A DNA stretch of 64,000 nt, taken from the NCBI RefSeq assembly GCF_000719775.1, contig NZ_JOHR01000023.1:36220-100219 (forward strand), written 5' to 3'. This stretch comes from Streptomyces sp. NRRL F-5135 (GTDB lineage: Bacteria; Actinomycetota; Actinomycetes; Streptomycetales; Streptomycetaceae). A program made the position numbers and the translations under genes. Below the pieces are notes generated by a model that worked only from the letters and a program-made list of their open reading frames with translations, was not told the DNA's origin and did no database searches. Shown piece by piece: positions 16,583 through 27,683 of the stretch. Position 1 is the stretch's first letter; the number at the start of each line of letters is the position of its first letter.

Positions 16583-16656
16583 AGCCCCCTGTCGGATTCG
16601 AACCGACGACCTACGCATTACAAGTGCGTTGCTCTGGCCGGCTGAGCTAAGGAGGC
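16583..16656 (-). tRNA. tRNA-Thr (anticodon TGT)
   Basis: On the minus strand the acceptor 5' strand GCCTCCT pairs with AGGGGGC, and the D-arm TAGCTCAG, anticodon loop CTTGTAA (anticodon TGT, Thr) and T-arm GGTTCGAATCC are all present. The 3' CCA is encoded at 16580-16582. Streptomyces carry a tRNA-Thr here next to msiK (from memory). Confidence 0.95.
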
Positions 16657-16768
16657 GTACCCCCAGCAGTGTAACCGGCCCCGATCACCGGACGGCCCGG
16701 GATTTCTTCCGTGCACGAGTACTGACAGATCACATCCGGACAGCTAGGGTCACCTCAAGTTCACCCAG

Positions 16769-16783
16769 GTGGACTAGACCCGT
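16769..16783. promoter_or_regulatory. DasR-like (dre) site upstream of msiK
   Basis: GTGGACTAGACCCGT matches 12 of 15 bases of the dre pattern as I remember it (GTGGTCTAGACCACT), including the CTAGACC core. It lies 78 bp before the msiK start. DasR represses chitobiose uptake genes, and MsiK powers that transporter, so the position makes sense. The match is from memory and imperfect. Confidence 0.35.
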
Positions 16784-16860
16784 CCGCCGCGTTCCCGTGG
16801 CGGATCCTTCCTTTACTCGGATCGTCCGGCACGTTCCTGCCGGTGAGGGGACATATCGCC

Positions 16861-17985
<1,125 letters not shown>

Positions 17986-18010
17986 CCCGCACCCGCACCG
18001 CCCGTGACAC

Positions 18011-18042
18011 GGCCCCGCGCTGCAAGCCGCAAGCGCGGGGCC
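18011..18042 (+). terminator. Terminator after msiK
   Basis: Perfect 11-bp arms GGCCCCGCGCT and AGCGCGGGGCC around a 10-nt loop, 25 nt after the msiK stop. No U tract follows, which is usual in Streptomyces. Confidence 0.85.
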
Positions 18043-18165
18043 GTGCCCGTTGCCGGCCGTTCAACCCCGGCGCGTCAACACCCAATTCGAAAAAACCTCT
18101 CGAACCATCGCTCTTTCCGGTGACAAAATGTCGCCATATCATCACCGAGCGCTACGCTCGCCTGC

Positions 18166-18594
18166 GTGACCCACTCAGCCCGCCGTATCGGCCGAACTCT
18201 CGCTGCCGTCCTGCCCGTCGTCCTGGTGCTCTCCGGGACCCTCGCGGTAGCCCGCGTCCCGTGGGCGACCAGCAATGCCGAGTCGCAGATCCTGACCGCC
18301 TCGTCGGATACCGCCTCGGTCAGGGCCAAGTCCAAGGCCCGCGCGCCCCAGGACGTCCTGCGCGACCAGCTCCTCGTGGAACTGCAGCGGAAGGACCCGG
18401 GGATCGCGCTGACCCACCTCCAACGCGAGGTCGAGGAACGCCCGTCGCTCGCCCAGCACTGCGTCGCGATCGCCCGCGCCCTGGGCCGTGCCGCCGTGAC
18501 CGCGTACGGGCCCACCCGGGCGCAGTCCTTCTCCCGGCCCGTGTGCGACACCGCGTTCGCGTACGGCGTCTCCCAGCAGGCCGCGGGCAGCTGA
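18166..18594 (+). CDS. Small secreted protein of unknown function
   Basis: 142 residues from GTG 18166. A basic N terminus and a hydrophobic stretch (TLAAVLPVVLVLSGTLAVA) form a signal peptide or anchor. The mature part is helical and charged, with two cysteines (HCVAIARALG, PVCDTAFAYG) that could form a disulfide. The phrase LTHLQREVEERPSLAQHCVAI may be the conserved core. It sits between msiK and a nucleotidyltransferase in the order I recall from S. coelicolor. I do not recognise a functional family. Confidence 0.7.
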   Translation: MTHSARRIGRTLAAVLPVVLVLSGTLAVARVPWATSNAESQILTASSDTASVRAKSKARAPQDVLRDQLLVELQRKDPGIALTHLQREVEERPSLAQHCVAIARALGRAAVTAYGPTRAQSFSRPVCDTAFAYGVSQQAAGS

Positions 18595-18708
18595 GCCGCG
18601 GGCACCCGGCGCCCGGCAGCCATCACCCGGCAGCCATCACCCGTCACCCGGCAGCCGGCACGAACCTGGCCGCGCCCCTGGCCACCCGCCCCGCCTATCG
18701 TTCACCGC

Positions 18709-19425
18709 ATGCACTCGTATCCGACGCAGGCCGTGGTCCTGGCGGGCGGCCAGGGGTCGCGGCTGCGCCCGTACACCGACGACCGCCCCAAGCCGATGGT
18801 CGAGATCCCCGGCACGGGGACCCCGATCATCGGTCATCAGCTCGCCTGGCTCGCCGCCGAGGGCGTGACCGACGCCGTCGTCTCGTGCGGCCACCTCGCC
18901 GAAGTCCTCCAGGACTGGCTGTACTCGGCCGACCTCCCCCTGCGCGTCACCACCGTCGTGGAGCCCGAACCACTGGGGCGCGGCGGTGGTCTCAAGTACG
19001 CCGCCGCCCGGCTGCCCGAGCCCGAGCGTCCCTGGTACGCCACCAATGGCGACATCTGGACACGGTTCTCGCTGCGGGAGATGGCCGCGTTCCACCATGA
19101 GCGCGACGCGACCGCCACGCTCGCCCTCGCCCGGCCACGGATCCCCTGGGGAGCGGTGGAGACGGACGAGTTCGGGCACGTTCTCGACTTCATCGAGTCG
19201 CCTCCCTCGCCCTATCTGATCAATGCCGGCGTGTACGTCTTCTCCTCCGCCTTCGTCTCGCTGCTCCCGGACCGGGGCGACCACGAGCGGACCACCTTCC
19301 CGCGGCTGGCGCGCGAACGCCGCCTCGCCGGTTTCCCGTTGCCGCACGGTGCCTACTGGCGTGCCATCGACACCGCCAAGGACCTCACCGAAGCCGCCAA
19401 GGAACTGGCCTCGACCGGCACCTGA
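18709..19425 (+). CDS. Sugar-nucleotidyltransferase family protein
   Basis: 238 residues. AVVLAGGQGSRLRPYTDDRPKPMVEI is the nucleotide-binding signature of RmlA/GMP-type NTP transferases. Later NGDIW and EPLGRGGGLKYA are the metal and sugar loops, and the C terminus is WRAIDTAKDLTEA. It lacks a left-handed beta-helix extension, so it is the short form seen in mannose-1-phosphate guanylyltransferase-like proteins. The sugar is unknown. The 18600-18660 gap ahead is filled by a tandem unit (GGCAGCCATCACCC). Confidence 0.88.
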   Translation: MHSYPTQAVVLAGGQGSRLRPYTDDRPKPMVEIPGTGTPIIGHQLAWLAAEGVTDAVVSCGHLAEVLQDWLYSADLPLRVTTVVEPEPLGRGGGLKYAAARLPEPERPWYATNGDIWTRFSLREMAAFHHERDATATLALARPRIPWGAVETDEFGHVLDFIESPPSPYLINAGVYVFSSAFVSLLPDRGDHERTTFPRLARERRLAGFPLPHGAYWRAIDTAKDLTEAAKELASTGT

Positions 19426-19429
19426 CCCG

Positions 19430-19505
19430 GCCGGCACCCGATCCGGCCGGCACCCGACCCGATCAGCACCCGACCCGCCCCACGTACTCGCCCCACGTAC
19501 TCCGC
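19430..19505. repeat. Degenerate tandem repeats between convergent genes
   Basis: Units related to CGGCCGGCACCCGA(T/C)C recur four times after the nucleotidyltransferase stop, followed by two copies of CCCCACGTACTC. No coding sense. One of many short duplications in the window. Confidence 0.6.
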
Positions 19506-19513
19506 TCGGCCCG

Positions 19514-21364
19514 TCAGCCCAGCAGGCCCCCGATCGGGTTCCTGGCCTCGCCGCCGCCACCGCCCGAGGACGAGCCCGTACCGCTGTCGCCGTCGCCGCC
19601 CCCGAGGCCCCCGTCGCCCGAGCCGCCCGTCGAGGACGGCCCCTGGCCACTGGGCTCCGGCGGGGCCTGCTCGGCCGTCTGCGGAGGCTGCTGGACCGTG
19701 CCCTGGGTCTGGCTCGGCTGCCGCTGCTGCTGCGTCTGACCCGTACTGGCCGCGCCGCCCGTCTCCGGGACCGCCCCGCCGCCGGGCGTCGACTGCGGGG
19801 CCGTGGGGCTGCCCGACCGGGTCGCCGACGGCTCCGACCGCTCGGCGTCCGCGCCACGGGTGCTGTCCGGGGTCCCGGAGGCGCTGCCGCCGCCGTGCCC
19901 CGGCTTCTTGGGCAGCGGCATGCCGGGCAGCTGGTTGACCGGGTTCCCGTCCGGGCCCGGCACCGTCACCAGGTCCGAGGACCGTACGGCGCCGCCCAGC
20001 ACCGAGCCGACCAGCAGCGTCAGGCCGATCACCACCGTCGCGACGATCGAACCGCGCCGCAGGACGCGCCGGCGCAGCTCCCAGATCTCGGAGCGCGGTC
20101 CGAGCGTGCGCCACGCCTCACCGGCGAGGCGGCCGTCCACCGAGTACACCGGCGCGCCCGCGATGACCAGCGGGGACCAGGCGGCGAGGTAGATGATGTC
20201 GGGCGCGTCGTACGCCGGTACGGTCCGCCAGCTGACGGTGAGGAGCAGCGCCGCCGACAGCAGCGCGCCGAACCCGGCGGCGACCCGCTGCCAGAGCCCG
20301 AGGATGGTCAGCACGCCGGCCACGATCTGGAGGAACGCGACGCTCAGGCCCGCGCCGACGGGGTGCGAGAGCGCGAAGTCCCGCAGCGGCTCCGCCAGTG
20401 CCCACGGGTGCAGCGACTGGAGCCACTTGACCATGGAGCCGCGCTCGCCGCCGTCGAAGTAGACGGGGTCGCAGAGCTTGCCCATGCCCGCGTAGACGGA
20501 GATGAAGCCGAGGAAGACGCGGAGCGGGAGCAGCACCACGCCGAGGTTCATGCGGCGGCCGGGGTAGTACGCGTGCCGGACGGAGTCCGCGCCGTGCCGC
20601 TGCGTACGGGGCCGGTCGTCGGCCTCGGCGTCGCCGTCGGTCTCCGGGTAGCGGTCCGCGTCGCGGTCGAACTCGTCGTCGCGGTCGAAGCCGCGGCCGG
20701 GGTACGGGTCGTCCCCGGCGCCGGTGCCGCCGGCCCCGTGGCCGTACGGCGGGCGCCCCGCCACCTCGGTGCCCTGCGTGTACGTCGTGTCGTACGCGCC
20801 GACGGCCTGCCGCATCGGCGGCAGCAGCGGGGCGGTCCGCGCGCCCGGCACGGCGGGGCGGGCGGGGGGCGGGACGGTGCCACCGGAGCGCGGGCTGCCG
20901 ACGATGGGGGTGGGGACCGTGCTCTCGGCGTCGTCGAAGCCGATCCGGGGGATGACCTGCGTCGCGCCGGCCTCGTGCGTCAGGGCGGCGCCGGAACCGC
21001 CACGGGACGGGGCGCCCGCGGCCTGCGACTGCGAGCCGGCCCGGAAGCCCGCCGAGGAGTTCCGTACGGCCTGGAGCAGCCCGGACGCCGCGGGGTCGCC
21101 CGGCTCGGACTTCCCGCTCCAGACGACCGGGGCGCGGCGCCTGGCACCACCCCCGGCGCCGCGCAGGGCGGGGACGCGCGCCGTGTCCGCCCCGCGCGCG
21201 CCACGGGCGGGGCGAGCGGGGCCGGGGCGCTGGGGCGATGCGAGCTTCACCCGGAAGCTGGCGTGGTTCACGATGACCTGCGCGGGGTCGCAGTCCACTT
21301 TGAGCATGCTCAGCGGGGGCTGATCGTCGAACCCGGGCCGGGGCGTTCTGGTGTCCACACTCAT
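19514..21364 (-). CDS. DoxX-family membrane protein with long cytoplasmic and Gly/Pro/Ser tails
   Basis: 616 residues, ATG 21364. About 270 N-terminal residues are disordered (Gly/Pro/Arg/Asp). Then PLRVFLGFISVYAGMGKLCDP opens a four-helix DoxX domain (about 285-430) that continues with VGAGLSVAFLQIVAGVLTILGLWQRVAAG. A further helix (TVVIGLTLLVGSVLGG) and a 130-residue Gly/Ser/Gln-rich tail follow. DoxX proteins are linked to redox or thiol-stress complexes in mycobacteria, but the role in Streptomyces is unknown. The order DoxX, rlmB, cysS is conserved core. The extreme Gly/Ser C terminus looks expanded. Confidence 0.82.
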   Translation of the reverse strand: MSVDTRTPRPGFDDQPPLSMLKVDCDPAQVIVNHASFRVKLASPQRPGPARPARGARGADTARVPALRGAGGGARRRAPVVWSGKSEPGDPAASGLLQAVRNSSAGFRAGSQSQAAGAPSRGGSGAALTHEAGATQVIPRIGFDDAESTVPTPIVGSPRSGGTVPPPARPAVPGARTAPLLPPMRQAVGAYDTTYTQGTEVAGRPPYGHGAGGTGAGDDPYPGRGFDRDDEFDRDADRYPETDGDAEADDRPRTQRHGADSVRHAYYPGRRMNLGVVLLPLRVFLGFISVYAGMGKLCDPVYFDGGERGSMVKWLQSLHPWALAEPLRDFALSHPVGAGLSVAFLQIVAGVLTILGLWQRVAAGFGALLSAALLLTVSWRTVPAYDAPDIIYLAAWSPLVIAGAPVYSVDGRLAGEAWRTLGPRSEIWELRRRVLRRGSIVATVVIGLTLLVGSVLGGAVRSSDLVTVPGPDGNPVNQLPGMPLPKKPGHGGGSASGTPDSTRGADAERSEPSATRSGSPTAPQSTPGGGAVPETGGAASTGQTQQQRQPSQTQGTVQQPPQTAEQAPPEPSGQGPSSTGGSGDGGLGGGDGDSGTGSSSGGGGGEARNPIGGLLG

Positions 21365-21483
21365 CTAACCGAGTGACTTGTGTTTAGGACACTGCCTTGA
21401 CGGCCGGGATCTGTCCGAGACCCGTCAAGATCGTTTGAGGCGCCGGAACAGCCGCCGCCCAGGCCCCGGACGGCCCCGCCGCG

Positions 21484-22434
21484 TCAGCGCCGCAGGCGTG
21501 CCGCCTCGTACAGCACGACGCCGGCCGCCACCCCGGCGTTCAGCGACTCCGCGCCGCCCGGCATCGGGATGCGCACCCGGATGTCGCACGTCTCGCCCAC
21601 CAGCCGCGACAGCCCCCGGCCCTCGCTGCCGATCACGATCACGACGGGCCCGTCGAGCGCCGCCAGGTCACCGACCTCGGCCTCGCCGTCCGCCGCCAGG
21701 CCGACGACCGTGAGCCCGGCCTTCTGGTACGCCTCCAGGGCGCGGGTCAGGTTGGTGGCCCGCGCGACCGGCGTACGGGCCGCCGTACCCGCCGACGTCT
21801 TCCAGGCGCCGGCCGTCATCCCGGCGGCGCGCCGCTCCGGTACGACGACGCCGTGGCCGCCGAAGGCGGCGACGGAGCGGACGACGGCACCGAGGTTGCG
21901 CGGGTCGGTGACCCCGTCCAGCGCCACGATCAGCGGGTCCTCCCCGTCGTCGAGCGCGGCCGTCACCAGGTCGTCCGGGTGCGCGTACTCGTACGGCGGG
22001 ACCTGGAGGACGAGCCCCTGGTGGTTCAGGCCGCCCGTCATCCGGTCCAGCTCGGGCCTGGGCGCCTCCATCAGGTGGATGCCGCCGCGCTCGGCCGCGA
22101 GCTGGAGCGCCTCGCGGACGCGCTCGTCGTTGTCGATGAACTGCTGGACGTACAGGGTCGTCGCCGGCACGCCGTCGCGCAGCGCCTCGAAGACCGGGTT
22201 GCGGCCCACGACCATCTCGCTGCTGCCCTTGCCGCCCCGCCGGGCGACCGGACGCCGCTGGGCCTGCTTCGCCTTGGCGTTGGCGACGCGGTTCTTGATG
22301 TGGCCCTTGCGGGCGGACGCCGGCGGCGTGGGGCCCTTGCCCTCCAGTCCGCGGCGCCGCTTGCCACCGCTACCGATCTGCGGGCCCTTCTTTTTGGACA
22401 CGCTGCGGTTGTTGCGCTGGCTGTTCCCGGCCAT
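21484..22434 (-). CDS. rlmB: 23S rRNA (guanosine(2251)-2'-O)-methyltransferase RlmB
   Basis: 316 residues. A basic, lysine-rich N-terminal extension of about 75 residues is typical of actinobacterial RlmB. The SpoU/TrmH domain begins [22 protein letters not shown]. Motif 1 is [23 protein letters not shown], motif 2 [13 protein letters not shown] and motif 3 [24 protein letters not shown], which form the trefoil knot that binds SAM. It methylates 2'-O of G2251 in the ribosomal P-loop. It lies downstream of cysS on the same strand, separated by 298 bp of repetitive DNA. Confidence 0.95.
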   Translation of the reverse strand: MAGNSQRNNRSVSKKKGPQIGSGGKRRRGLEGKGPTPPASARKGHIKNRVANAKAKQAQRRPVARRGGKGSSEMVVGRNPVFEALRDGVPATTLYVQQFIDNDERVREALQLAAERGGIHLMEAPRPELDRMTGGLNHQGLVLQVPPYEYAHPDDLVTAALDDGEDPLIVALDGVTDPRNLGAVVRSVAAFGGHGVVVPERRAAGMTAGAWKTSAGTAARTPVARATNLTRALEAYQKAGLTVVGLAADGEAEVGDLAALDGPVVIVIGSEGRGLSRLVGETCDIRVRIPMPGGAESLNAGVAAGVVLYEAARLRR

Positions 22435-22450
22435 GACCTACCTGTTTCGT

Positions 22451-22477
22451 TGCTTCTGATGCGCTGCTTCTGATGCG
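22451..22477. repeat. Tandem 14-bp duplication upstream of rlmB
   Basis: TGCTTCTGATGCG occurs at 22451-22463 and 22465-22477. The rest of the 298-bp gap to cysS (22435-22732) is rich in CGTACGG and CGTCGCTCG words with no gene or clear hairpin seen. Confidence 0.6.
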
Positions 22478-22732
22478 TCGCTGCTGACGGGTTGCTCGTG
22501 CCGCGTCGCTCGGTCCGACGGTTCTCGTGCCGGCGTCGCTCGTGCGGGTCGCTTCGGAAATCCGTGCGGGCCGTACGGCCCGTGTGCCCGCCGTACGGGC
22601 CCCGCACGCCGTACGCGCCCCCTACAGCGTACGGAACGGTCCCCGCGCGGGTGGCGCCGACGGCGGTGCCCCGGCGGGCGACGCGCCCGCGCCGGGGCAC
22701 CGCGTCAGCCGCGCCGGAGCCGGCTCGCCGCG

Positions 22733-24133
<1,401 letters not shown>

Positions 24134-24159
24134 GCCACAAGGGTAGTGCGCTTCGGGCC

Positions 24160-24190
24160 GTGCCCCGTGCCCCTTGGGGGCACGGGGCAC
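24160..24190. terminator. Perfect 14-bp hairpin upstream of cysS
   Basis: GTGCCCCGTGCCCC (24160-24173) and its exact complement at 24177-24190 enclose a 3-nt loop. It probably terminates the PPOX gene transcript read on the minus strand, just before cysS. Confidence 0.8.
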
Positions 24191-24293
24191 GGGTGCGTGC
24201 CGTTTACGCCGACTTGGTCCATTCGTCCGGCATATGCGCCCCGCCTGGCCAGGGGACGACGGGATTCCGGCGGCGCGGCGCACGACGGCGACC

Positions 24294-24332
24294 CCGTTCC
24301 GAGCCGGACCGGTCCGGTCCGGCTCGGAACGG
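24294..24332. terminator. Perfect 18-bp hairpin after the PPOX gene
   Basis: CCGTTCCGAGCCGGACCG (24294-24311) pairs exactly with 24315-24332 around the loop GTC. It lies about 60 nt downstream of the PPOX stop on the minus strand. With the hairpin at 24160 it makes a double terminator. Confidence 0.8.
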
Positions 24333-24390
24333 CCCGGGGCTCGGACCGGTCGGCTCGGCCTGCGGGCCGGCCCGGACGAGGCCGGTCGGC

Positions 24391-24795
24391 TCAGATCCGG
24401 CCGACGACCTTGCGCGGCGTGATCCGTACGACCACGCGCGCCGCGTCCTCGCCCGAGGCCGGGTTGAACTCGGCGTACGGCTTGCCCGTGTACTTCAGGG
24501 ACAGTTCGTCGATCAGCTCCTGGCCGCCGTCGGTGGTGAGGGTCGCGGAGCCGCGGATCTCGGCGTACGTGTACGGCGAGTCGGCCGGCTGGACGACCAC
24601 CGACACCCTCGGGTCCCGGCGCAGGTTCTGCTCCTTGCGCCGGCCCACGGTGGTCGAGATCAGCAGGTCGTCGCCGTCCCGCTTGACCCACACCGGCGAC
24701 ACCTGGGGGCTGCCGTCGGGCTGGATGGTGGCGATGTCGACGAAGACGGGCCCGTCGAGGACTTCCTTGAGCTGGTCGGAGAGTGCGGCGGTCAT
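24391..24795 (-). CDS. PPOX-class F420/FMN-dependent oxidoreductase
   Basis: 134 residues from ATG 24795. The split-barrel fold is recognisable: FVDIATIQPDGSPQVSPVWV, DLLISTTVGRRKEQNLRRDP, VSVVVQPADSPYTYAEIRG. This matches the short F420-dependent PPOX subfamily common in actinomycetes (TIGR03618-like). Many bind F420 and reduce unsaturated substrates. The physiological substrate is unknown. It stands between ispF and cysS with repeats upstream and hairpins downstream, so it looks monocistronic. Confidence 0.88.
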   Translation of the reverse strand: MTAALSDQLKEVLDGPVFVDIATIQPDGSPQVSPVWVKRDGDDLLISTTVGRRKEQNLRRDPRVSVVVQPADSPYTYAEIRGSATLTTDGGQELIDELSLKYTGKPYAEFNPASGEDAARVVVRITPRKVVGRI

Positions 24796-24830
24796 GGGTG
24801 CCTGTGCCTTTCTGCCGGGAACTTCCTGGG

Positions 24831-24955
24831 ACTGTCTGAACTGTCTGAACTGTCTGGGCTGTCTGGACTGTCTGGACCGGCCGCAACCGTCCGGCCCAGT
24901 GCCGCGACCGACTGTCCGGACTCGCTGGTCACTGTCCGGACTCGCTGTCACGGTC
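24831..24955. repeat. Tandem 9-bp repeats and a 20-bp duplication upstream of the PPOX gene
   Basis: Five adjacent copies of ACTGTCTG(A/G) run from 24831 to 24875 (one begins G). Further on, ACTGTCCGGACTCGCTG appears twice (about 24908-24950). The whole gap 24796-25105 (310 bp) contains these repeats and no gene that I can support. They lie in the likely promoter region of the PPOX gene. Confidence 0.75.
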
Positions 24956-25105
24956 CGGACCTGCCGTGGCGGTCTGAACCGTCTGACCGGGGCACTGCCT
25001 CGGGCCGGGGCGACGGCCTCGCTTTCTTCCGGGTGCCGCCTCTTTCGGGTGGCGCGGTCAATGATCTCTCAGCGTTCCCTCACCCATGCCCGGCACCCGA
25101 CGTTT

Positions 25106-25729
25106 TCAGGCCGCGCTGTCCGTGCGAACCACCAGCGCCGTCGCGATCGCCGCCAGCCCCTCGCCGCGCCCGGTGAAACCGAGCCCGTCGGAGGTGGCCG
25201 CCGAGACCGAGACCGGGGCGCCCACGGCACCGCTCAGGACCCTCTGCGCCTCGTCCCGGCGCCTGCCGATCTTCGGCCGCTTGCCGACGACCTGGACGGC
25301 CACGTTGCCGATGGTGAAGCCCGCGTCGCGCACGATCCGGGCCGCCTCCGTGAGGAGGGTGGTCCCCGAGGCGCCGGACCACTCGGGGCGTCCGGTGCCG
25401 AAGTGCGCGCCGAGGTCACCGAGCCCGGCGGCGGAGAACAGCGCGTTGCAGGCCGCGTGGGCGACGACGTCCGCGTCGGAGTGCCCGGCCAGGCCGGGCC
25501 CCTCGCCCTCCCAGAGCAGGCCGGCGCACCACAGTTCGCGGCCCTCCTCGAAGGCGTGGATGTCCGTGCCGATCCCGACCTGCGGCAGCGGGGGCGATGA
25601 GGGCTGCGGGGGCGGCGAGGTCTGCGGGGACGCGCTCCCGGCCCCGGCGGGTGCGCCGCCCGACCCGGTCGCCCCGGACCCGGGCCCGGTGGACCCCGGC
25701 CCGGTGGACGTGGACGTGTCAGAAGCCAT
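25106..25729 (-). CDS. ispF: 2-C-methyl-D-erythritol 2,4-cyclodiphosphate synthase
   Basis: 207 residues. The IspF core starts at about residue 50 with [21 protein letters not shown] (metal Asp and His), then [35 protein letters not shown] and [15 protein letters not shown]. It cyclises CDP-methylerythritol 2-phosphate in the MEP isoprenoid pathway. Usual length is about 160. The extra 50 N-terminal residues are Ser/Thr/Gly/Pro-rich and look like an expanded linker. No alternative start codon immediately precedes the core. Its start overlaps the end of ispD by 11 nt, so the two are coupled. Confidence 0.95.
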   Translation of the reverse strand: MASDTSTSTGPGSTGPGSGATGSGGAPAGAGSASPQTSPPPQPSSPPLPQVGIGTDIHAFEEGRELWCAGLLWEGEGPGLAGHSDADVVAHAACNALFSAAGLGDLGAHFGTGRPEWSGASGTTLLTEAARIVRDAGFTIGNVAVQVVGKRPKIGRRRDEAQRVLSGAVGAPVSVSAATSDGLGFTGRGEGLAAIATALVVRTDSAA

Positions 25730-26465
25730 CGTTGGCCCTCCTCCGGGCGAGAACCGCCTCCGCCAGTACCAGATCCAGCGGCCGGGTCACCTTGAACGCC
25801 TCCTCGTGGCCGGGCACCACCACGACGGGCGCGCCGAGGCGCTCGACCATGCCCGCGCAGTCCGTGGCGCCCTCGCCGACGGCCGTCACGGTCCGGTGCG
25901 CTCGTTCGAGCGTCTCCCGGTCGAAGCCCTGCGGGGTCTGGACGGCACGCAGCAGCGCCCTCTCCGGGGTCGCGACGACCGGCTCGGGCTCGCCCTTCCC
26001 GCGCGGTTCCACCTGCTTGACGGTGTCCGCGACCGGCAGCGCGGGCACCACGGCCGGCGCTCCGTCCCGGACGGCCTCAATCACCGCGTCCACCGTCTCC
26101 ACCGGCACCAGCGGGCGGGCCGCGTCATGGACGAGTACGTCGGTGATGTCCTCGGGCAGCGCGTCGACACCGAGCCGTACGGACTCCTGACGGGTCTCAC
26201 CACCGGGTACGACGAGGTAGTCGGTGCGCTCGGGCAGCGCGTGCTCGTCCAGGAGGATCTTGACCTGGGGTGCTCCGTCGGGCGGTGCGACCACGACGAC
26301 GAGCGAGACGGCGCGGGAGGCGGCCATCGCCCGTACGGCGTGGATCAGCATCGGCGTGCCGCCCAGCGCGCGGAGCGCCTTGGGGGCGCCCGGGCCGAGC
26401 CGTACCCCCCGGCCCGCCGCGGGGATCACCGCGGCGGTGCGACGATGGCTGGCTGGGTCTGTCAT
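25719..26465 (-). CDS. ispD: 2-C-methyl-D-erythritol 4-phosphate cytidylyltransferase
   Basis: 248 residues from ATG 26465 (GGAGAAC upstream). [21 protein letters not shown] is the CTP-binding loop. [30 protein letters not shown] and the C-terminal [21 protein letters not shown] complete the IspD signatures. It makes CDP-methylerythritol in the MEP pathway. It is followed by ispF with an 11-nt overlap. The upstream 735-bp gap to carD shows no terminator that I can defend, so it could have its own promoter there. Confidence 0.96.
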   Translation of the reverse strand: MTDPASHRRTAAVIPAAGRGVRLGPGAPKALRALGGTPMLIHAVRAMAASRAVSLVVVVAPPDGAPQVKILLDEHALPERTDYLVVPGGETRQESVRLGVDALPEDITDVLVHDAARPLVPVETVDAVIEAVRDGAPAVVPALPVADTVKQVEPRGKGEPEPVVATPERALLRAVQTPQGFDRETLERAHRTVTAVGEGATDCAGMVERLGAPVVVVPGHEEAFKVTRPLDLVLAEAVLARRRANDGF

Positions 26466-27200
26466 CGGTTGTTCTCCGGCAGGTTTGTTTCCTCGGCCGA
26501 CATGGGTATGGCCACAGCGTGCCGGGCGTGACGCCTTGACCGGACCCTTCCGTGACACGGTCGAGACGGGCCGCCCCGGCTCCCCGGTCCAGCACGGCTG
26601 GTGCCGGGGACGAAGGTATATGCGGCTGTCATGTAACACGACACGCGTGGCCGGAACGGCACGTACGCATGGCGACACGGGGACTGGGACGGGACTGGGC
26701 GGGGTACGCGAGGGCGTACGCGGCCGTTCGACCGCTTCGGCTTCGGCCTCGCCTCGGTTTTCGGTGTCGACGAAGTCGACGAACAAGACGTCGTGTGGGT
26801 GTGGCCGGGACGCGACCGCACCCAGGCGCGGGCAGGCTTCTTCCGGGCATGCCGCAGCGCCCGGCGACTCAGCCTTTCCCTCGGATGGCCGCCTGGCGCC
26901 TGAACTCGAAGCCTGAGCCGGGAGCCGGCGGTGGCGCGAGGGCGGGAGCTGGTCAGCGGGCACCACGGCATGTGCTGCGTTGTCCGGTTGCTGGTCCGGT
27001 CCGCGCTCCGACCGGGTGACCGGTCGGGTCGTCCCGACTGTTTCGTCGGGCTGTCTTCGTCGTCGGGGTGTTCCGTGTTCCGCGTCACGGCTGCTGCGCT
27101 GTTGTTCCGCCTCGTTCGTGCTGCGTCGTTTCCACGCTTCAGGTCTTCCACGCTTCAGGAGCAGGACGGACCGCAGGACGGCACCGCGTACGCGTACACG
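26466..27200. other. Long gap between carD and ispD without a convincing gene
   Basis: 735 bp. Open frames on both strands are Arg/Ser/Thr-rich and lack family features. The composition is less GC-biased by codon position than in flanking genes. A 16-bp-period duplication of TTCCACGCTTCAGG lies at 27130-27159 just after the carD stop. CGAAGGTATATGC near 26610 is a possible promoter element. Otherwise nothing is visible. Confidence 0.4.
27130..27159. repeat. Short tandem duplication downstream of carD
   Basis: TTCCACGCTTCAGG at 27130-27143 and again at 27146-27159. Confidence 0.8.
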
Positions 27201-27683
27201 TCAGGACGCGAGAACCTCGTCGAGCAGAGCCTCGGCCTTGTCTTCGTTCGTGTTCTCCGCGAGGGCGAGCTCGCTGACGAGAATCTGCCGCGCTTTGGCG
27301 AGCATGCGCTTCTCACCGGCGGAGAGTCCGCGCTCGCGCTCACGACGCCACAGGTCACGCACCACTTCGGCGACCTTGATGACATCGCCCGAGGCGAGCT
27401 TCTCCAGATTTGCCTTGTAGCGACGGGACCAGTTCGTCGGCTCTTCGGCGTACGGCGCTCGCAGCACCTCGAAGACCCGGTCCAGCCCGTCCTGACCGAC
27501 CACATCGCGCACGCCGACGAACTCCGCATTGTCCGCCGGTACACGCACCGTCAGGTCGCCCTGGGCGACCTTGAGCACCAAGTAGGTCTTGTCCACGCCT
27601 TTGATCTGGCGAGTTTCGATGGCCTCGATCAGCGCGGCCCCGTGATGGGGATAGACCACGGTGTCGCCAACCTTGAACGTCAT
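27201..27683 (-). CDS. carD: CarD-family transcription regulator
   Basis: 160 residues. [23 protein letters not shown] starts the N-terminal Tudor-like domain that binds the RNA polymerase beta subunit. The C-terminal helical part ([39 protein letters not shown]) contacts DNA at the -10 upstream fork. CarD stabilises open complexes, notably at rRNA promoters, and is essential in mycobacteria. The carD-ispD-ispF order is conserved in actinobacteria, though here a 735-bp gap separates carD from ispD. Confidence 0.96.
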   Translation of the reverse strand: MTFKVGDTVVYPHHGAALIEAIETRQIKGVDKTYLVLKVAQGDLTVRVPADNAEFVGVRDVVGQDGLDRVFEVLRAPYAEEPTNWSRRYKANLEKLASGDVIKVAEVVRDLWRRERERGLSAGEKRMLAKARQILVSELALAENTNEDKAEALLDEVLAS

